Origin: Flavobacteriia bacterium
GTDB lineage: Bacteria; Bacteroidota; Bacteroidia; Flavobacteriales_D; Crocinitomicaceae
Assembly (NCBI GenBank): GCA_947462925.1
Contig: CANHQP010000040.1
Location: 1 to 35,732 of the forward strand
DNA: 35,732 nt
Direction of reading: 5' to 3'
The notes under the pieces are model-generated. The model was not told where the DNA came from. It ran no database searches and saw only the letters and a program-made list of their open reading frames with translations. This document shows, piece by piece, positions 1-9,842 of the stretch. Made by a program: the position numbers and the translations under genes. Positions within the stretch are counted from its first letter, which is position 1. The number at the start of each line of letters is the position of its first letter.

Positions 1-2
1 AC

Positions 3-113
3 TATTTACAAAATTATTTGAACGAGTTTTGTTTCAAATACAACCGAAGATATTTTGGTGAAAAGGTATTCGACAGACTTTTGATTGCTGCTGTATCTTT
101 TGTTTGGTATTAA
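3..113 (+). CDS. C-terminal fragment of an IS1595/ISXO2-family transposase (truncated by window edge)
   Basis: An open frame runs in from the left edge and stops with TAA at 111-113, giving the last 36 residues of a protein. It contains YLNEFCFKYNRR followed by FDRLL, which resembles the C-terminal end of ISXO2-like (IS1595-family) DDE transposases, where a 'YL(D/N)EF-C-(Y/F)xxNRR' block precedes 'FDRLL'. The catalytic residues lie outside the window, so intactness cannot be judged. No terminal inverted repeat can be confirmed because only one end is visible. The family call rests on this short motif from memory and is an inference. Confidence 0.65.
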   Translation, partial: YLQNYLNEFCFKYNRRYFGEKVFDRLLIAAVSFVWY

Positions 114-155
114 TTACTGGTAAAGTTTACGATATGCATTTAATTTTTACAACTC

Positions 156-190
156 AAAATCCCCGACTTTTTAGAAATTCGGGGATTTTT
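156..190 (+). terminator. Rho-independent terminator upstream of atpD
   Basis: An 11-bp stem (156-166 pairs with 179-189, core ATCCCCGA/TCGGGGAT) with a 12-nt loop is followed by T-rich sequence. The flanking A-run and T-run could let it work on both strands. It separates the transposase tail from the atpD promoter. Confidence 0.75.
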
Positions 191-243
191 GTTTTCAACT
201 TAAAAAAAAATACGATTAATTGAATTAAATATTAACACTTAGA

Positions 244-274
244 TTGTTCTATAAAAATAAAACGCTTATATTTG
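244..274 (+). promoter_or_regulatory. Bacteroidota-type promoter of atpDC
   Basis: TATATTTG at 267-274 matches the TAnnTTTG -7 element exactly. TTG at 244-246 lies 20 nt upstream, the usual -33 spacing in this phylum. The leader to the atpD ATG is about 30 nt. Confidence 0.7.
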
Positions 275-286
275 CGCCCAAATTGA

Positions 287-1819
<1,533 letters not shown>

Positions 1820-1857
1820 TCTGAAGATTCTGTTTTCGTAAATTAAAATAATACAAG

Positions 1858-2145
1858 ATGCATTTAGAAATAGTAACACCTGAAACAAAAATTTTTGCTG
1901 GAGAAGTTGAAGCAGTTCAATTTCCTGGAATTGATGGATTATTTCAGGTTTTGAATAACCATGCTCCTATTATTTCTGCGCTAGGAAAAGGAATTATCAA
2001 AATTGATTTGAACGCAGATTTCGAAAGAACTGAAAAATCAAGTTCATTGATTGAAGAAGATAAAAACCCTAAAATCATCCGAGTTGGAATCAAAGGTGGC
2101 GTTGTTGAAATGCTCAATAATAAAGTAATTGTACTTGCTGAATAA
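1858..2145 (+). CDS. atpC: F1Fo ATP synthase subunit epsilon
   Basis: Epsilon subunit of F1, part of the central stalk and a regulator of ATP hydrolysis. At 95 residues it corresponds mainly to the N-terminal beta-sandwich domain. It opens with MHLEIVTPETKIFAGEVE and carries the conserved F-P-G-x-x-G-x-F-x-V-L-x-N-H-A-P segment at about 22-38. The C-terminal helical domain found in longer proteobacterial epsilon subunits is absent, as is common in Bacteroidota. It is co-transcribed with atpD and followed by a strong terminator at 2164-2198, so atpDC is a two-gene operon. Confidence 0.95.
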   Translation: MHLEIVTPETKIFAGEVEAVQFPGIDGLFQVLNNHAPIISALGKGIIKIDLNADFERTEKSSSLIEEDKNPKIIRVGIKGGVVEMLNNKVIVLAE

Positions 2146-2163
2146 GCAAGACATAACATACAT

Positions 2164-2198
2164 AAAGAGGGATTTGGGTAACCGTTTCCCTCTTTTTT
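2164..2198 (+). terminator. Rho-independent terminator of atpDC
   Basis: Stem AAAGAGGGA (2164-2172) pairs with TCCCTCTTT (2187-2195) around a 14-nt loop and is followed by more T residues. It lies 19 nt after the atpC stop. Confidence 0.85.
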
Positions 2199-2203
2199 AT
2201 TAA

Positions 2204-2242
2204 AGTATGTCTTAAAAAATCAAAATTTTTAGCAGACATACT
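2204..2242. repeat. 39-nt imperfect hairpin upstream of uppS
   Basis: AGTATGTC (2204-2211) is the exact reverse complement of GACATACT (2235-2242). The inner A-run (2214-2218) pairs with a T-run (2226-2230), leaving a small bulge and a 7-nt loop. No T-run follows, and an intrinsic terminator already ends atpC 6 nt upstream, so a second terminator is unlikely. It lies about 35 nt before the uppS start and may be a leader structure or an operator. Confidence 0.5.
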
Positions 2243-2277
2243 ATTCTTTCATTAAATTCGTTCTCTCAAGAGTTCTT

Positions 2278-3024
2278 ATGTGCATGGATATATTTTCGCA
2301 AATTGATTTAACCAAATCGCCAAAACATATTGCCATCATTATGGATGGTAACGGAAGATGGGCAAAAAAACAAGGTCAAGAACGCTTGTTTGGTCATTCC
2401 ATTGGTGTTGATTCCGTAAGAGATACACTTAGTGCCGCAAAGAAAATAGGTGTAAAATACGTTACGTTTTATGCTTTTTCAACTGAAAACTGGGGAAGAC
2501 CTCAAGATGAAGTAGAAGGACTAATGGATTTAATGGTTAAAACGATTGCAAACGAAGTACCAGCCATGAATGAAAACGGAGCAAAACTTTGGAGTATTGG
2601 CGACGTTTCCGGATTACCACAAGATTGCCAAGATGAATTAAGAATTGCAAAAGAAAAAACCGCTCAAAACTCAACCATTAATATGATTCTCGCCCTGAAT
2701 TACAGTTCAAGATGGGAAATAACAGAAGCAATTAAAAACATCGCTGAAAAAGTTGAAAATGGTCTCTTAAAATCAACTGAAATCAATGAAAAGTTGATCA
2801 ATGAAGAAATGAATACACAACATTTTCCCGACCCAGAATTGCTCATCAGAACAAGCGGGGAACAAAGATTAAGTAATTTCCTACTTTGGCAAATGGCTTA
2901 TACCGAATTTTATTTCACAGATGTACTTTGGCCAGACTTCAGAGAAGAAGATCTTTTCAAAGCAGTTCTTGAATATCAACACAGAGAAAGAAGATTCGGC
3001 CAAGTCTCCGAACAACTAATTTAA
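2278..3024 (+). CDS. uppS: Isoprenyl transferase (undecaprenyl diphosphate synthase)
   Basis: Cytosolic cis-prenyltransferase that extends farnesyl diphosphate with isopentenyl diphosphate to give undecaprenyl diphosphate, the lipid carrier for peptidoglycan and polysaccharides. The 248 residues are the normal size. The first signature IAIIMDGNGRWA (about 18-29) holds the catalytic Asp23 and the phosphate-binding G-N-G-R. The conserved FYAFSTENW follows, and the C-terminal signature has LIRTSGEQRLSNF and then YTEFYF and LWPDF. A second in-frame ATG two codons later (2284) is an equally possible start. The bamA start follows the stop by only 5 bp, so the two are very likely co-transcribed. Confidence 0.96.
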   Translation: MCMDIFSQIDLTKSPKHIAIIMDGNGRWAKKQGQERLFGHSIGVDSVRDTLSAAKKIGVKYVTFYAFSTENWGRPQDEVEGLMDLMVKTIANEVPAMNENGAKLWSIGDVSGLPQDCQDELRIAKEKTAQNSTINMILALNYSSRWEITEAIKNIAEKVENGLLKSTEINEKLINEEMNTQHFPDPELLIRTSGEQRLSNFLLWQMAYTEFYFTDVLWPDFREEDLFKAVLEYQHRERRFGQVSEQLI

Positions 3025-3029
3025 CTTGC

Positions 3030-5600
3030 ATGAATAAATTTTTTAAGCTTTTTATTTTCAGTTTTTACTGTCTACTCCAATTCAATGGAATTGGTCAAAT
3101 TGACACCCTAAAAACTGTGACTGGCCCCACTTCAATTGGTGGTTCTGCTATTAATTTCCAAGATCCAAAAGAATATGAAATCGGTCCGATAAGAATTGAA
3201 GGAGCAGACAATTACGACCATCAAGCAATTAAATTAATTGCCGGATTGAGACAAGGGCAAGACGTCACTATTCCTGGTGAAAAAATTTCAAAAGCAATTC
3301 AGAATTTGTGGAATGAAGGAATTTTCTCAGATGTGGAGATCTATGCTGACAAAGAAGTTGCAGGAATCATTTACTTAGTAATCGCCGTTACACCAAGACC
3401 AAAGCTTTCTCGATTCAAATTCAAAGGTGTAAACAAAAGAGAAGCAGATAAAATTCGAGAAGAAATTTCACTTTATTCTGGAAAAACAATCACTGAAAAC
3501 TTGGTTTTTACTACGCAAAACAGAATCAAAGGATATTTTAGAGAAAAGGGTTTTTATGCTGCAAGTGTTGAAATTAGAAGACAAGCAGATAGTTTAATGA
3601 ACAATTCGGAAATCTTCTTAATCAACATTAACAAAGGAAAAAAAGTAAAAATTGGAGAATTAGTGATTGAAGGCAATGAATCAATTCCAACATGGAAATT
3701 GAAAATGGCGATGAAAGATACTAAGAAAAAAGCGCCATGGCATGTTTTCAAAAAATCAAAATTTTCTCAATCAGCATATGAAAGAGACCAACAAGCTGTA
3801 ATAGCCAAATTCAATGCAATTGGACTCAGAGATGCTGCCATATCTTTTGACACTGTTTACCAAAAAGATGAAAAAAATCTAGCCATCAAAATGGTGATTC
3901 AAGAAGGTAACAAGTACCTTTTTGGTGACATTGAATGGATTGGTAATACCAAATTTAGAACTGGATATTTAGATACAATCCTTGGTATTAAATATGGTGA
4001 TGTTTACAACAAAACATTGCTAGATCAAAGATTAAACATGAGCCAAGATGGAAGAGACATTTCATCTTTGTACATGGATAGAGGGTATCTTTTCTTCCAA
4101 ATCAATGCGGTGGAGAAAAACGTGAAAGACAATCACATTTCCTACCAAATGAGAATTATTGAAGGCAAAGAAGCGCGCAATAAAAACATCATCATCAAAG
4201 GAAATACAAAAACAAACGAACACGTTATCAGACGCGAACTGAGATTCAAACCTGGCGATTTATTCAACAGAAATGACATCATCCGTTCTCAACGAGAATT
4301 GTCTCAATTAGGCTATTTCAATGACCAAGCACTTCAATTTGTTCCAATTCCAAATCCACAAGATGGAACTGTAGATTTAGAAGTAACAGTAGAAGAAAAA
4401 TCTTCTGATCAAATCGAACTTTCAGGAGGTTATGGTGCTGGTCGTGTAATTGGAACTTTAGGACTAACCTTTAACAATTTCTCCTTGAAAAACGTTTCAA
4501 AAAAAGGTGCTTGGTCTCCCCTTCCTGCCGGAGATGGACAAAGACTTTCTATTCGCGGGCAAACAAATGGTAGATTTTATCAAGGATATAATTTTTCATT
4601 CACTGAACCATGGTTGGGAGGTAAAAAACCAAATTCATTTTCTTTTTGGGTGAACCATACTTCATTTTCTTCAAACGGTTTAGCAAGATCAGATGAAGAC
4701 TACAATAATGTTGGAATTACGGGTATTGGTGTTGGTCTCGGAAGAAGGAAAAAAATACCAGATGATTATTTTAGTGCATATTATGAATTTGCTTATCAAT
4801 ATTACGATGTAACAAATTCAGCAGTCTTTGCTAATTTAACTGATGGATATGCAAATGATATCAGTTTGAAATATGTATTGCAACGAAACTCTGTCAACGT
4901 TCCAATTTATCCTACTGAGGGTTCACATTTGACTTTTACCGCAAAAGGTTCACTTCCATACTCTGCATTTGAAAAAGGCGTTGATTATTCGACGCAAACT
5001 GGACAAGAACGATACAGATACTTAGAATACTATAAATTGAAATTTACTGGAGAATGGTTTTTCCCTTTGACGAATGACAAGAAATTGGTTTTGATGCCAA
5101 GAATTGGTTTTGGATTTATGGGAGCTTATAAACAATCGAAAGGAATTACGCCTTTCGAAAGATATAACATGGGAGGAAGTGGATTGACAGGTGTAAATCA
5201 ATTTGGTGGTCGTGAAATAATTGCATTGAGAGGTTACAATGACAATTCACTTTCAAATTCAACTGGAGATCCAATTGTCGCTAAGTATACCATTGAATTG
5301 CGTTACCCAATTTCCTTAAATCCTCAAGCAACTTTTTATGTGCTAGGATTTGGAGAAGCTGGAAATACATTCCCAACCTTGTCAAAATTCAATCCTTTCA
5401 ATGTGAAAAGATCTGCAGGAGTTGGTATCCGCGTTTTCTTGCCGATGTTCGGAATGCTAGGATTGGATTATGGTTGGGGCTTCGACAAATTGGATCCAAA
5501 TGCATCAGGTTATGGACAAGGATCTGATATTGACATTTCACAGAAAGGTTACTTCGGCAAATTAAATTTCACCATTGGAATGAACTTGGGTGAATTATAA
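3030..5600 (+). CDS. bamA: Outer membrane protein assembly factor BamA
   Basis: Omp85-family protein that inserts beta-barrel proteins into the outer membrane. The 856 residues start with a signal peptide (hydrophobic about 5-22, ending near GIGQ). A periplasmic region of repeated POTRA-type units follows (about 45-460; 'G-N-x-x-x-x-x-x-x-I-x-x-x' patterns such as VIEGNESIPTWKLKMAM and IIKGNTKTNEHVIRREL). The C-terminal beta-barrel starts near the glycine-rich GGYGAGRVIGTLGL and ends in FTIGMNLGEL. An ALRGYND segment sits where the family usually has the lid-lock motif. It is downstream of uppS and upstream of two Skp-type chaperones, the standard outer-membrane biogenesis neighbourhood in Bacteroidota. 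Confidence 0.95.
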   Translation: MNKFFKLFIFSFYCLLQFNGIGQIDTLKTVTGPTSIGGSAINFQDPKEYEIGPIRIEGADNYDHQAIKLIAGLRQGQDVTIPGEKISKAIQNLWNEGIFSDVEIYADKEVAGIIYLVIAVTPRPKLSRFKFKGVNKREADKIREEISLYSGKTITENLVFTTQNRIKGYFREKGFYAASVEIRRQADSLMNNSEIFLININKGKKVKIGELVIEGNESIPTWKLKMAMKDTKKKAPWHVFKKSKFSQSAYERDQQAVIAKFNAIGLRDAAISFDTVYQKDEKNLAIKMVIQEGNKYLFGDIEWIGNTKFRTGYLDTILGIKYGDVYNKTLLDQRLNMSQDGRDISSLYMDRGYLFFQINAVEKNVKDNHISYQMRIIEGKEARNKNIIIKGNTKTNEHVIRRELRFKPGDLFNRNDIIRSQRELSQLGYFNDQALQFVPIPNPQDGTVDLEVTVEEKSSDQIELSGGYGAGRVIGTLGLTFNNFSLKNVSKKGAWSPLPAGDGQRLSIRGQTNGRFYQGYNFSFTEPWLGGKKPNSFSFWVNHTSFSSNGLARSDEDYNNVGITGIGVGLGRRKKIPDDYFSAYYEFAYQYYDVTNSAVFANLTDGYANDISLKYVLQRNSVNVPIYPTEGSHLTFTAKGSLPYSAFEKGVDYSTQTGQERYRYLEYYKLKFTGEWFFPLTNDKKLVLMPRIGFGFMGAYKQSKGITPFERYNMGGSGLTGVNQFGGREIIALRGYNDNSLSNSTGDPIVAKYTIELRYPISLNPQATFYVLGFGEAGNTFPTLSKFNPFNVKRSAGVGIRVFLPMFGMLGLDYGWGFDKLDPNASGYGQGSDIDISQKGYFGKLNFTIGMNLGEL

Positions 5601-5635
5601 TTAAATACGCTATTTTTCAATCACAATAAAAACCT

Positions 5636-5643
5636 TATATTTG
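5636..5643 (+). promoter_or_regulatory. -7 promoter element of the first skp/ompH gene
   Basis: TATATTTG is an exact TAnnTTTG match 24 nt before the ATG at 5668. It overlaps a possible upstream TTG start (5641), which argues that translation begins at 5668. No clear -33 TTG was found. Confidence 0.55.
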
Positions 5644-5667
5644 GCGTTTTTGTTGCAAAATAAAATT

Positions 5668-6195
5668 ATGAAAACATACATTTTCGGTTTACTTTTGATT
5701 TTTGGCACATCGTTTGTCAGTTCTGCTCAGAAGTATGGGTACATTGATTCTGATTATATCTTAAGTAAGGTTCCAGAATATTCTGAGGCCAAAGCTAAAT
5801 TGGATAAACTGGCTGAAAGATGGACCAAAGAAATTGAAGACAGATACGATGTATTGAAAAAAAAGAAGGAAGCTTTTGCTCGAGAAGAAGTTTTACTTCC
5901 AGCTGAAGAAAAAAAGAAACGTTCTGAAGAAATTGAAAAATTAGAAACAGAAGCCATGGAAATGCAAAAAATGAGATTTGGCGTTTCTGGGGACTACTTT
6001 CAAAAAAGACAAGAGTTGATAAAACCAATTCAAGATAAAGTGTTTGAAGCGATGCAAAAAGTGGCATCAAATAAGAATTTCAGTTTCATCTTCGACAAAG
6101 CAAACCAAAGTAATTTGGTTTATGCCGATGATAAGTTTGATTTGAGTGACGATGTATTGAAAGAAATGGGTGTAAAACCTAGTATTAAAGAGTAA
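5668..6195 (+). CDS. OmpH/Skp-family periplasmic chaperone (first copy)
   Basis: Periplasmic holdase of the Skp (OmpH) family, expected to keep unfolded outer-membrane proteins soluble on the way to BamA. The 175-residue protein has a signal peptide (MKTYIFGLLLIFGTSFVSSAQ region, cleavage near residue 20). The mature start KYGYIDSDYILSKVPEY is typical of the family. A long charged coiled coil (about 45-125) forms the tentacles, and the C-terminal strand segment includes FSFIFDKANQSNLVYAD. An in-frame upstream TTG would add nine residues but falls inside the promoter element. The second family member follows after 22 bp. Confidence 0.9.
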   Translation: MKTYIFGLLLIFGTSFVSSAQKYGYIDSDYILSKVPEYSEAKAKLDKLAERWTKEIEDRYDVLKKKKEAFAREEVLLPAEEKKKRSEEIEKLETEAMEMQKMRFGVSGDYFQKRQELIKPIQDKVFEAMQKVASNKNFSFIFDKANQSNLVYADDKFDLSDDVLKEMGVKPSIKE

Positions 6196-6217
6196 TTAGA
6201 TAAATAAAAAAAGAAAA

Positions 6218-6736
6218 ATGAAAAAGTTATTGGTTGCGTTGATGGTAATGATGTCTGTTGGGGCATTAAATGCACAAGTGAAAATGGGACATATTAATTC
6301 ATCTAAATTGTTAGATACATTGCCTTCAAGAAAAGAAGCAATTAAAACTTTAGAAGAGTTTGGTGCTGCAGGTGAAAAAGAATTGGTTGACAAAGAAGCA
6401 GAATTTCAAAAAGCTTACAACAAATACTTGGCTGAAAGAGAAAAATTGAGCCCAGTGATGCGTCAATATGAAGAAGAAAGATTGCAGAAGAAACAACAAG
6501 AATTGCAAACTTTGGAGCAAGATTTACAACAAAGAATGTCTATCATGAGCAATGATTTGAATGCTCCAATCTTGAAAAGAATGCAAAAAGCAGTTGACAT
6601 TGTTGCTGAAAGAAAAAAAATGAATTACATCATCGATGAATCTCAAGCAATTTATTTCAAAGGTGGAAGTGATTTGACAGGCGAAGTGTTAATTGAATTA
6701 CTTCGTTTGGATGCTGAAGAAACAAAAACTAAATAA
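6218..6736 (+). CDS. OmpH/Skp-family periplasmic chaperone (second copy)
   Basis: Second Skp/OmpH homologue, 172 residues. The signal peptide (MKKLLVALMVMMSVGALNAQ) is followed by VKMGHINSSKLLDTLPSRKEA, a Gln- and Glu-rich coiled coil (about 50-115) and the terminal segment MNYIIDESQAIYFKGGSDLT. The sequence is clearly diverged from the copy upstream, so this is an old paralogue pair. Two tandem skp genes after bamA are common in Bacteroidota. An A-rich stretch (AAAAAAAGAAAA) before the ATG is the usual ribosome-binding context in this phylum. The terminator at 6757-6784 closes the unit. Confidence 0.9.
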   Translation: MKKLLVALMVMMSVGALNAQVKMGHINSSKLLDTLPSRKEAIKTLEEFGAAGEKELVDKEAEFQKAYNKYLAEREKLSPVMRQYEEERLQKKQQELQTLEQDLQQRMSIMSNDLNAPILKRMQKAVDIVAERKKMNYIIDESQAIYFKGGSDLTGEVLIELLRLDAEETKTK

Positions 6737-6756
6737 AACATTGATAATTCAAAATC

Positions 6757-6784
6757 AAGGCGGTCTTTTTGATCGCCTTTTTTT
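6757..6784 (+). terminator. Rho-independent terminator after skp/ompH pair
   Basis: Stem AAGGCGGTC (6757-6765) pairs with GATCGCCTT (6771-6779), with one G-T pair and a TTTTT loop. T residues continue to 6784. It ends the uppS-bamA-skp-skp unit. Confidence 0.88.
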
Positions 6785-6810
6785 ATTACCTTTAACCAAG
6801 ATATTGGTAC

Positions 6811-7638
6811 ATGAATAAACTCAATCCTATAGGTGTATTTGACTCTGGTTATGGAGGTTTGACAATCTTGGCTGAATTGCAACAAAAACTCCCTGAATAC
6901 GATTTTTTATATCTTGGTGACAACGCAAGAGCACCTTATGGGCCTCGTTCGTTCGACGTTGTGTATGAATTCACACTTGAAGCTGTTGAGTATCTATTCA
7001 ATCAAGGATGTGAATTGGTTGTTTTAGCATGTAATACTGCTTCTGCAAAGGCATTGAGAACCATTCAACAAAAAGATTTACCCCAATTATTTCCTTCTAA
7101 AAGAGTTTTAGGTGTAATCAGACCAAGCACAGAAGCAATTGGTGATTTGAGTGTTACCAATCACGTAGGGATTTTAGCTACTGAAGGAACGGTAAAATCA
7201 GAGTCATATGTCATTGAAATTGGAAAATTTTCACCAAATACGATTGTGAGTCAACACGCTTGTCCAATTTGGGTTCCACTGATTGAAAACAATAAACATT
7301 TTACAGAGGCTGGAAAGATGCTCATTAGGGAAGATGTAGAAAAATTACTTCAAAAAGACCAGCAAATAGATACAATTATCTTGGCTTGCACACATTACCC
7401 TATTTTAAAAGAATACATTCAGTCAATCGTTCCTGAAAATGTACAAATCGTTGCTCAAGGCGCAATCATCGCCGAAAAGTTACATGACTATTTAGAACGG
7501 CATCCTGAAATTGAACAAAAATGCTCAAAAACCGGAAACACAAGGTATTTGACTACTGAAAATGAAACAGTTTTTAGTCAGAATGCATCTTTGTTTTTAA
7601 ATCAAGAAATAATTGCAGAACACATAAAATTAAACTAA
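6811..7638 (+). CDS. murI: Glutamate racemase
   Basis: Cofactor-independent racemase that makes D-glutamate for peptidoglycan in the cytosol. The 275 residues are the normal length. The start IGVFDSGYGGLTIL carries Asp11 and the substrate-binding D-S-G. The two catalytic cysteines are visible: Cys74 in VVLACNTASA and Cys193 in IILACTHYPIL. LGDNARAPYG is also a family hallmark. It follows a terminator, so it needs its own promoter; TACCTTTA at 6787-6794 is a near match (7 of 8) to the -7 element but leaves only a 16-nt gap to the ATG. The OmpA-family lipoprotein gene starts 2 bp after the stop. Confidence 0.96.
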   Translation: MNKLNPIGVFDSGYGGLTILAELQQKLPEYDFLYLGDNARAPYGPRSFDVVYEFTLEAVEYLFNQGCELVVLACNTASAKALRTIQQKDLPQLFPSKRVLGVIRPSTEAIGDLSVTNHVGILATEGTVKSESYVIEIGKFSPNTIVSQHACPIWVPLIENNKHFTEAGKMLIREDVEKLLQKDQQIDTIILACTHYPILKEYIQSIVPENVQIVAQGAIIAEKLHDYLERHPEIEQKCSKTGNTRYLTTENETVFSQNASLFLNQEIIAEHIKLN

Positions 7639-7640
7639 CA

Positions 7641-8549
7641 ATGATGAAAAAAGTTATTTTTTATACGACATTCTTAAGTCTATTCGCAGTACTTTTTGCT
7701 TGTGCTCCTGTTTATAAATGTGGAGAAACACCTCCAAGCAAATTGAAAGGAAGTAAAAGAATGAAAGCATTGACATTGGAAAGAGATTCACTTTGCAGGA
7801 TGAATGCCCTGAAAGACGCCCACAAGGATACTTTATTGATGCAAATTTCTAGTTTAGATTCGAAAACCAAAGAACTTGAAAGCCAAAAATCTAACCTGGA
7901 AGGAAAATACAATGAGTTGTTTAATGAAAATATTTCACAATCAGAAAAATACAGTGCTGCTTTGAAAATGAAATCAGACGAATTAAACAACAAAGAAAAA
8001 TTACTTTCAGAAAGAGAAAAGTCATTGAGAGAGATGAAAGCCATTATCTCTAGACAAGATTCCATAACAAAAAGGCTCAATGATGTTCTTAGAAATGCGC
8101 TTTTGGGCTTTAAGTCTGACGAATTATCTGTTGAAATCAAAAATGGAAAAGTGTATGTTTCATTATCTGACAAATTGCTTTTCAAATCAGGAAGTGCTTC
8201 AGTTGAAGAGAAGGGAAAACAAGCTTTAAAAGTATTGGCTGATGTGCTGCAAAAGAATACAGATATAGACATTCTTATTGAGGGTCACACAGACAATGAT
8301 CCAATTAAAACAGCCATCTACAAAGACAATTGGGATCTAAGTGTTGGAAGAGCAACCTCTATCGTGCGCATATTAACAGAAGAATACAAAGTGCTGCCAA
8401 AAAGAGTTACAGCTTCTGGAAAAGGGGAATTTTCGCCCAAAGCAAGCAACGAAACAGCCGAAGGAAAAGCCAAAAATCGCCGCACAGAAATCATCCTTTC
8501 ACCAAAATTGGATGAAATTATGCAATTGCTCAATGAAGGCAAAAAATAA
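7641..8549 (+). CDS. OmpA-family lipoprotein with coiled coil
   Basis: Predicted outer-membrane lipoprotein that binds peptidoglycan. Residues 1-20 are a lipoprotein signal ending in the lipobox LLFACA-type sequence LFAC, with Cys21 as the lipidation site. Residues about 45-150 are a charged, heptad-rich coiled coil. The C-terminal OmpA domain (about 175-290) has the conserved DILIEGHTDN, the helix NWDLSVGRATSIV and the motif NRRTEII, which in the family contacts diaminopimelate through its Asp and Arg. Total length is 302 residues. A second ATG at 7644 could also be the start. It probably shares a transcript with murI and may tether the outer membrane to the cell wall. Confidence 0.88.
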   Translation: MMKKVIFYTTFLSLFAVLFACAPVYKCGETPPSKLKGSKRMKALTLERDSLCRMNALKDAHKDTLLMQISSLDSKTKELESQKSNLEGKYNELFNENISQSEKYSAALKMKSDELNNKEKLLSEREKSLREMKAIISRQDSITKRLNDVLRNALLGFKSDELSVEIKNGKVYVSLSDKLLFKSGSASVEEKGKQALKVLADVLQKNTDIDILIEGHTDNDPIKTAIYKDNWDLSVGRATSIVRILTEEYKVLPKRVTASGKGEFSPKASNETAEGKAKNRRTEIILSPKLDEIMQLLNEGKK

Positions 8550-8582
8550 GGCAATTTTGAGATAAAATTTAAAATCAAAGAA

Positions 8583-9071
8583 ATGAATCCCCAGAATTTT
8601 ATCGAAATATTCACCGATGGTGCAGCGAAAGGAAATCCCGGTCCTGGAGGTTTCGGTACCATTTTACGCTTCAACGGAAAAGAAAAGGAATTTTCTCAAG
8701 GATATAGAAAAACGACCAATAACCGGATGGAATTGATGGCTTTGATTGTGGGTTTAGAAGCTTTAAAATCAGATCAAATTCCAATAAAAATTTACTCTGA
8801 TTCAAAATATGTAGTAGATTCAATTTCGCAAGGATGGATTTTTGGTTGGCAAAAAAAAGGATTTAAAGACAAAAAAAATCCGGATCTATGGCAGAGATAT
8901 TTAAAATTACATGCAAAATTCAAGAAAATCGAAATCTTTTGGATCAAGGGCCATAACGGTCATCCAGAAAACGAAAGGTGTGATGTTTTGGCTGTAAATG
9001 CAGCAGAATCACAGCAACTTGAAATCGATGTTTACTATGAATCACTAGAAGAAAAAAAGGAATTGTTTTAA
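8583..9071 (+). CDS. rnhA: Ribonuclease HI
   Basis: Endonuclease that cleaves the RNA strand of RNA-DNA hybrids (R-loops, Okazaki primers). The 162-residue protein has the complete D-E-D-D metal site: Asp12 in [15 protein letters not shown], Glu50 in NNRMELMA, Asp73 in YSDSKYVV and Asp134 in NERCDVLA. The catalytic-loop His124 is in IKGHNGH. The basic-protrusion region [20 protein letters not shown] is present. It starts 33 bp after the OmpA-family gene, likely in the same transcript, and overlaps the convergent gene by 4 bp at 9068-9071. Confidence 0.96.
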   Translation: MNPQNFIEIFTDGAAKGNPGPGGFGTILRFNGKEKEFSQGYRKTTNNRMELMALIVGLEALKSDQIPIKIYSDSKYVVDSISQGWIFGWQKKGFKDKKNPDLWQRYLKLHAKFKKIEIFWIKGHNGHPENERCDVLAVNAAESQQLEIDVYYESLEEKKELF

Positions 9072-9757
9072 TTCAAATTATTTTTTTGCTTTTCGATACA
9101 AGCTTTGATAAAAGTATAAACCAAAGGATGTGGAATTTCTCTTGTCGATGAAATTTGAGGACAGAAACCGCAAGCCACAAAAAACGGATATTTTTTCAGA
9201 CTTATAATCTCAGCTTCTTCAAACTGATTGTAGCCCTCTATATCAATCAATTCATCTAATAAATAATGTAACAATTGAGGATATAAACTATATCTAGAAG
9301 ATGTTAATTCAATTGGTGAATGGTTTTCATAGATCTTTATCAGCGCATCAGAATTTGGAACAATCTCAATTCGTTCAAACTGTTCTCCTTCTACTAGATT
9401 ATCAGAAATCAACTTTTCGCCATTAGGATTAAGATTAAAGCGATTAATGAGTACCTCAACCAATGACTTAAATCCTTCCCCAGTGATAAAGGTAGGCAAT
9501 TTGGTTTGGAGCACTTGATCAATGATTCCAGACAAAAAAAATATATTCTTGTAAGGACCGGGACTCATCCAAATTCCATCATATTCCAAAAGTTGATTGA
9601 GTTTCAATTGAGTCGCTTCAGCAAGTTTTATCCAATAATAATTGACTTCGATTTCCAAGAATCTGCCGGCATGGTCCAAGGCCAAATTGGTCGCATGATG
9701 TGCGTTGTAAGTGAAATTGAAATCTCCAATAATGGCTATTTTTAATACGTGACTCAT
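9068..9757 (-). CDS. CTP synthase C-terminal-region-related protein (degenerate class I amidotransferase domain)
   Basis: A 229-residue protein resembling the stand-alone glutamine amidotransferase-like family named after the CTP synthase C-terminal region. It opens with [17 protein letters not shown], where the family has 'IGD(Y/F)NxxxxAHxA'; [11 protein letters not shown] replaces the usual 'D-G-I-W-C-x-P-G-S-P-Y' segment; and [14 protein letters not shown] plus [11 protein letters not shown] form the C-terminal signature. The nucleophile elbow, normally G-x-C-x-G-F-Q, reads ITGEGFKSL (91-99), so no cysteine is present. The His/Glu motif reads F-C-P-Q (198-201). Glutaminase activity is therefore unlikely, and the function is unknown. 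It is single and convergent with rnhA. Confidence 0.75.
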   Translation of the reverse strand: MSHVLKIAIIGDFNFTYNAHHATNLALDHAGRFLEIEVNYYWIKLAEATQLKLNQLLEYDGIWMSPGPYKNIFFLSGIIDQVLQTKLPTFITGEGFKSLVEVLINRFNLNPNGEKLISDNLVEGEQFERIEIVPNSDALIKIYENHSPIELTSSRYSLYPQLLHYLLDELIDIEGYNQFEEAEIISLKKYPFFVACGFCPQISSTREIPHPLVYTFIKACIEKQKNNLN

Positions 9758-9785
9758 CGATGCTTTTTTTCTAAGGTATTAAAAT

Positions 9786-9819
9786 ACAAAAAATGCTGCT
9801 CATAGAAATGAACAGCATT
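9786..9819 (-). terminator. Rho-independent terminator of the lipoprotein gene at 9843-10508
   Basis: Read on the minus strand, AATGCTGTTCA pairs with TGAGCAGCATT (11 bp with one G-T pair, 6-nt loop) and is followed by TTTTTT. It lies 24 nt after the stop codon. Confidence 0.85.
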
Positions 9820-9842
9820 AATATATTTTGAAAAAATATCAT

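Noticed and set aside
7712..8272. 186-codon open frame on the minus strand inside the OmpA-family gene
   Set aside because: It lies antisense to a clear lipoprotein with coiled coil and OmpA domain, is rich in Ser, Phe and Leu as expected for the complement of a Lys/Glu-rich coiled coil, and has no start context or domain.
9068..9757. Selenocysteine in the CTP synthase-related protein (some members of this family are annotated as selenoproteins)
   Set aside because: No in-frame TGA occurs where the family cysteine would be; the codon gives Gly and the frame is open throughout.
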